Shown piece after piece: positions 58,951 to 64,000 of a DNA stretch of 64,000 nucleotides (the first letter of the stretch is position 1; each line of letters opens with the position of its first letter). The notes below the pieces were generated by a model that was not told where the DNA came from, ran no database searches, and saw only the letters and a list, made by a program, of their open reading frames with translations. The stretch comes from Coniochaeta sp. PMI_546 (Eukaryota; Ascomycota; Sordariomycetes; Coniochaetales; Coniochaetaceae): NCBI GenBank assembly GCA_021432605.1, contig MU271156.1:580748-644747 (forward strand), read 5' to 3'. Both the position numbers and the translations under genes were made by a program.

Positions 58951-61685
58951 TATCGTCGGGTACCGGAATAAAGAAACGTAATATAAAAGCGGTAAAACGA
59001 GTAGAAGTTAAAAATAGATAGGGATAACTCCTTTATCGGTATCTCTTTTAATAAAAATAAATCCTATTCCTTCGTTAATACCGGTTACGAATATTACGTT
59101 ATTATAAATAAATAGTTACGTTAAGAGTTATATTTACCGTTGATTCAAATACCCGTACGGTACGTTAAAAACGCCGTAGGAAAAATAGAGAAATATACAA
59201 TTCGGGGCGTAACGTACGTTTTCGTAAAGATATACGGTTACTAATAGATAATATATTTCTATATAATACCGCGGTTAGAATACCTTATAATATTAAGTTT
59301 ACCGTAAATAATAACTAATTACGCTTATATAGTCTTATATAAAGGATTATTCCGTTACGGTAAAACCGGTTACGATATCCCGTTAATAAGGAAGAAAGAA
59401 GTCTCCTAACTAACGAAAGAAATATCCGTTAGTAAATACTTATTAGTTTCGGCTTTCGGTATAGAATTCCGCCGGATTAAAAGACGTTTCGGGCTAGTAA
59501 TATTAAAGAATAGCTTATAAACGGTTTTTTTGGCGGATATCGAAAAAGCGTTACGGCCGAAGAAACGAACTTTAACGGAAAAACTAAAATAAAAGATCTT
59601 ATCTTAATTCTATAACCTCTTCCCGTTATAATCAATATCTAAAGCGGAAGAGCTTTTACTATACCGCCTAAAGATCGATTACGTTATAAAACTAAAGAAA
59701 GACTTTAATAAACGGGATTTCGCGGTCCCGTAAAGTCCGTTATATAAAATATCTAAAGAAAAGTTATTAGTTCTTAAAAAAACCTTATCGGACTTATTAA
59801 TAAAGGGTTATATTCGGTATAATAGTTTAGAAGTAGGAGCCTTAATATTATTCGTTCGGAAACCGGGTAAGGGAATACGTTTCTATTACGATTATCGAAC
59901 GTTAAATATAATAACCTACGGGGATAAATATCCGTTACCGTTAATAACGGAAACTTTACGGAATCTCGTAAGGGTAATATAAATAACTAAACTTAACATA
60001 ATTACCGCCTTTTATAAGGTTAAGGTAAAAGAAGGAGATTAATAAAAGACGGCTTTTCGTATAAGATACGGCCTATTCGAATAAATAGTTACGCCGTTCG
60101 GTCTTTCCGGTACGCTAGTTATTTTCTAACGATATATTAATATTATATTACGTAGCTTTTTAGACGATATCTATACCACGTATATAAACGACGTATTTAT
60201 ATATATTTACGGTAGTAAGGTAGACTATTATACCTAAGTATAAAAGGTATTAACCCGTTTATAAAAGGTAAGCTTTTATTTAGATTTAAAGAAATACGAG
60301 TTCGCTATTAAGAAGGTAAAGTATTTAAGGTTTATCGTAAAATCGGGGGTAAGAATAATAACCGATCTTAAGAAAGTATAAGTAATTATCGAATAAACGG
60401 TTCTAACTTTTATTATAAAAGTCCGTAATTTCGTAAGGTTTAGTAACTATTACCGTATATTTATTCCTAACTTTTCTGAAATAGTTATTATACTTATAAT
60501 ACTAATTAATAAAAACGTACGGTTTGTCTAAAGGCCGGTATAATAGACGGTCTTTGATAAGTTAAAATAATTGTTTATTTCCGTTTCGATCTTTATATAT
60601 TAAGACCCGGAAAAGATAACGTTTATAAAAACTAATTGTTCCGGCTTCGTTTTCGGCAGAATCTTAATATAGGAAGATAACGAAAGGCAGAAAAAGGTAA
60701 TAGCTTACTATTTTTAAAAACTAAGTACGGCTAAAGTTAACTACCCTATTTACGATAAAGAAATACTCGCGATTATCCGTTATTTGGAATAATAAAACGT
60801 AGAATTACGAAGCTACGCCCCGTTTATAATCCTAATAAACTATCAGAATTTATAATACTTTATAACTAAGTAAAAACTATCCGAACGTCAAGTTTATTAA
60901 GCCGAATAGTTATCGCGATATTAGTTTTAACTATAATATAAGCCGGGTAAGGAAACCGTAATACCGGACGTACTTTCTAAAAAAGATTAAGATCGACCGA
61001 AAAGTATAGAAGACGAACGGGAATAAAGACGCCTTTTTTAGTTAATACTAACGTCGGTATTATAACGTTAGGACGGTAATATAAAAGGTTTACTAACGGT
61101 TATATTTAACGTAATAATACGAAATCCCGAACCCTTATTTCCGTAAAGACGGGTATTTATAAACGATTTAGAACTCTAAGTCTTTTAGGAACGGGCCGTA
61201 AAAAAAGACGAGGTATACCGGGAGGTATATAATACCTTTTAGATAAGGGGCCGTTTATTTCCTTACTATTTCGGGCTAAAGGTATAACCGTCGGATTATA
61301 ATATCGATTTAGGCGGCAAATTAATATTCCGCGGGAAATTTTAGGTTCCCGGGAACGTAATTTATACGATAATAATTAGAGAAATAGACGTAAATTACGA
61401 AAACGACTTTCGTACGAAGATTATCTAGAAAAACTATAATTATACTATTACCGGGTATCCTAATCGGGAAAGGATTATAGATATAATTAGTAAAGATTTC
61501 TATTAACCGAACTTTTAATAATAATCCTATTAGTTTCTCCGTAATTATAATATTTACGGACGAACGAAAGTTTGGCGGGCTTTAAAAAACGGCCTTTTAA
61601 AGCTATTACCTATCCCCGAACGTTATTATTAAAAACTTTCTATAGATTTTATAATCGACCTCTTTCCGTCGGGATAAAACAATAC
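58951..61685 (+). mobile_element. Element H, 3' part (protease, reverse transcriptase, RNase H, start of integrase)
   Basis: Plus-strand continuation of H beyond M. Degenerate but readable: reverse transcriptase with GKGIRF...DYRTLN (about 59870), YGLFE...TPFGLSG (about 60070-60110) and the active-site motif now YIND at 60181-60192. RNase H follows, and integrase breaks off at about 61680, where the LTR of element P begins. Confidence 0.85.
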
Positions 61686-62076
61686 TGTTATAGACCTACG
61701 GTTACGAAGGGAACCCCGCCAATCGATAAGGAATAGATATATAAGGCGTATCGTACTATATAGGTTAAGGACCCCGGGTCACGTAACTGATAGGGGGAAT
61801 AGTTTTATAATAGACATATTAGGATATGGGTGATAGTTTCCTATCAATTATATTACTATAATCTCTACTAGTATATAGGAAGGAGTCTTTTTAGGCTTTG
61901 CTATAGATAGTTCTTGATTACCTAATGATCAATCTAAGTATTCAATCGAGGTTATTATTAAGTAAGATACCTATCTTAACGATATTAGAATAAAGATTGC
62001 TTGTTATACCTTAATTTACTTACCTTAAGTAATAGAACTTACTTTCTGATCCTTAGCCCGTCTTGGGATCGTTATA
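61686..62076 (+). repeat. 5' LTR of element P (same family as M, opposite orientation)
   Basis: 391 bp starting TGTTATAGAC on the plus strand, so inverted relative to the LTRs of M. RIP-mutated. Confidence 0.88.
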
Positions 62077-63672
62077 TTTTGATCATTCCTATTCGGTAAG
62101 TTAACCCTATACCAAGTAGCTAACAATTATATCGATAAAAGGAACCGTTATAATTATATCCAAGGAAGAATTTATTTAATAGGTTACTAAGTTCGGAATT
62201 GAATTGGAAAAATTAAAGAACGAATATGAAAAACTGAAGTCTAGATCGGCGGAACCTAAGAACGACCCTAAGATTACGGAACGAGCGGCCAAGATCAAGG
62301 CCCCGCGGCCGGAACCCTACGACGGGAACCGCAAAGGGTTATAAGCCTTTATTACCTAGACTAATACGTACTTCTCGATCAATAAGGCGGTTTTCGCTTA
62401 CGAGTACGAAAAGGTAATATACGTAGTAGGAATACTAAGGGGAAGAGTTACGGAATAGTACGAACTAACGTTACGCGACTAGATAGATAATATTGTTAAC
62501 GATCGCAAACCCGAAACTAGAGTACTATTCAATAACCTCGACAAATTCTAAGAGAAATTCCGCGAAACGTTCGGTAATCCTAATAAAACGCGAACGGCCG
62601 AATAATAGTTAATAAACTTAAGGTAAAAAGGATCGGCGGGAACCTATACGGCCGAATTCAAACGCTTTTTTACGAAACTCGATTTAGGGGAAACGGTTCT
62701 TATAATTTAGTTTTACGGAAGATTTCGTAATAACGTTAAGGACGAACTTAATAAGACCGATAGGCCTAAGACTCTCTATAAATACGTTATATAAGCTATC
62801 CTAATCGATAATCGATTATATAAACGATAGTTGGAAAAGAAATAAGGAAGAATTACGTAAGGACGGTCTAATAATAATAATACCGCGAATACTAACTAGA
62901 AGAGGTCTACCGTTTATAATAGTTATTCTAGACTAATAGAACTGGACGTTACCCGGAAGGATAATTCTAAGAAAAATAAAAAGTATTTTAACTACGGTAA
63001 ACAAGGATATTTCGCTAACAAATATCGATAACCTAAGAAAGTTTAAAAGCCAGTCCCCGAAAGTAAGGTTTAAACGATTACGAAAGATAAAGAATCCCGC
63101 GCTATCGTAATAATACGTAGAGAATAATAACATAAGGTATTTCTTAGACTACCGGGAAAAGAAGTCGATTTGGTAATAGTATTAGGATACGATATTATAA
63201 ACGTAACGTATCTAGTTAGCTTATTGGATCGAGAATAGGACGAAATCGAGGAAGAACAAATACCCTTATATAGAAACTACGAGTCGGTTTATATTAACTC
63301 GGTCTACTATAATTAGATTTCGTAGAATTCGTACGTTTTCTACCGTTATACTTAGTATATATAGGAAAAACTAGATTACAAATAGATATTAGTACGAATA
63401 CTAACAACTAGACCGATACCTTACCTTTATAAACCTAGAGATATCGAAAGATACGAGGAAGTATATAGGAACGGGTAGTACTTATTACTAACGCCGCCCG
63501 GAACTATATAATTATAACTTAACCTAACGGGATAGGAATTCCTAATAGTAACGGAACCTAGACGAAAAGTCGAGGGTAAGAACCAAATATAAGCTACTTA
63601 CTTACCCGAGAATTCGGTAAGACAAACGGGACGATTAGGATATTCGGTATTAGAAATCGTAACGTAGGTTAC
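61686..63672 (+). mobile_element. Element P, 5' part (LTR and gag), cut by element Q
   Basis: After the LTR comes a gag reading of the same family as M (63240-63310 matches M near 57.4 kb in reverse complement). The CCHC knuckle at 62984-63025 has all four ligands turned into Tyr. It retains more CA/TG than M, so RIP damage is lighter. The element stops at the LTR starting at 63673. Confidence 0.8.
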
Positions 63673-64000
63673 TGTAACGATCCCAAGACGGGCTAAGGAT
63701 CAGAAGGTGAGTTCTGTTACTTAGGGTAAGTAAGTTAAGGTGTAACAAGCAGTCTTCACTCTGGTATCGTTAAGACAAGTGTCTTACTCAAAAGATAACC
63801 TCAATTGAATACTTAGATTGATCACTGGGTGATCAAGAACTATCTGTAGCGGAGTCTAGAGAGACTCCTTCCTATATACTTGTAGAGACTGTGGTGATAT
63901 GGTCGATAGGAAACTATCACCCATATCCTGATATGCCTGCTATGAAACTATTCCTTCTATCAGTCACGTGACCCGGGGTCCCTGGCCCATGCAGTGCGAT
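63673..64000 (-). repeat. 3' LTR of element Q, little RIP damage, runs off the window
   Basis: The first 328 bp of a copy of the same 391-bp LTR, in the M orientation, starting TGTAACGATCCC on the plus strand. It keeps the CA and TG dinucleotides that are TA in the other copies, for example GATCAGAAGGTGAG versus GATTAGAAGGTAAG. The rest of Q should lie to the right. Confidence 0.85.

Noticed and set aside
61686-64000. LTRs at 61686 and 63673 as the two ends of one element
   Set aside because: They are in opposite orientation and differ greatly in RIP damage, so they belong to different insertions.

Overview
This window comes from a filamentous ascomycete (Pezizomycotina, probably a Sordariomycete). 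The evidence is short 50-70 nt introns with GTNNGT donors and CTAAC-like branch points, fungal families (CFEM receptor, HET domain, NACHT and NB-ARC STAND proteins, AA9 monooxygenase, DUF3716), and a block of LTR retrotransposons destroyed by repeat-induced point mutation (RIP). No species can be named from the sequence alone. Exon coordinates below were spliced by eye and are models.

Layout, 0-25 kb: the end of a mucin-like single-pass membrane protein (the gene enters from the left); a small secreted four-cysteine protein; an NmrA-like oxidoreductase; an AA9 copper monooxygenase; an S28 serine peptidase; a CFEM seven-helix receptor; an UNC93-like transporter divergent from a TauD-like dioxygenase; a proline-rich protein; a HET-domain protein; and an 11-exon amidophosphoribosyltransferase under a tandem GATA-site cluster.

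Layout, 25-48 kb: a decayed DUF3716/zinc-finger/exonuclease gene; a truncated SABATH methyltransferase; a 3.2 kb stretch without visible genes; a hexapeptide acetyltransferase with a C-terminal membrane anchor; a small MRX7-like mitochondrial protein; a large lipase-like/NACHT NLR; a GH51 arabinofuranosidase; then decayed genes (DHYC palmitoyltransferase, a coiled-coil protein) and one small membrane protein with PY-like motifs.

Layout, 48.9-64 kb: an NB-ARC/TPR gene is broken at about 50.46 kb by a tower of nested, RIP-mutated Ty3/Gypsy-type elements. An outer plus-strand element H is split by a complete minus-strand element M (6,752 bp, 391-bp LTRs, TATCG target duplication). H is cut by a plus-strand element P, which is cut by the LTR of element Q running off the right edge. 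RIP damage falls from M to P to Q, giving a relative insertion order.

Together the intact genes suggest a plant-associated or saprotrophic fungus (AA9, GH51, secreted peptidase, candidate effector). Self/non-self recognition genes (HET, NACHT NLR, NB-ARC/TPR) are spread through the window, and gene decay is concentrated near the transposon block and in the 26-29 kb interval.
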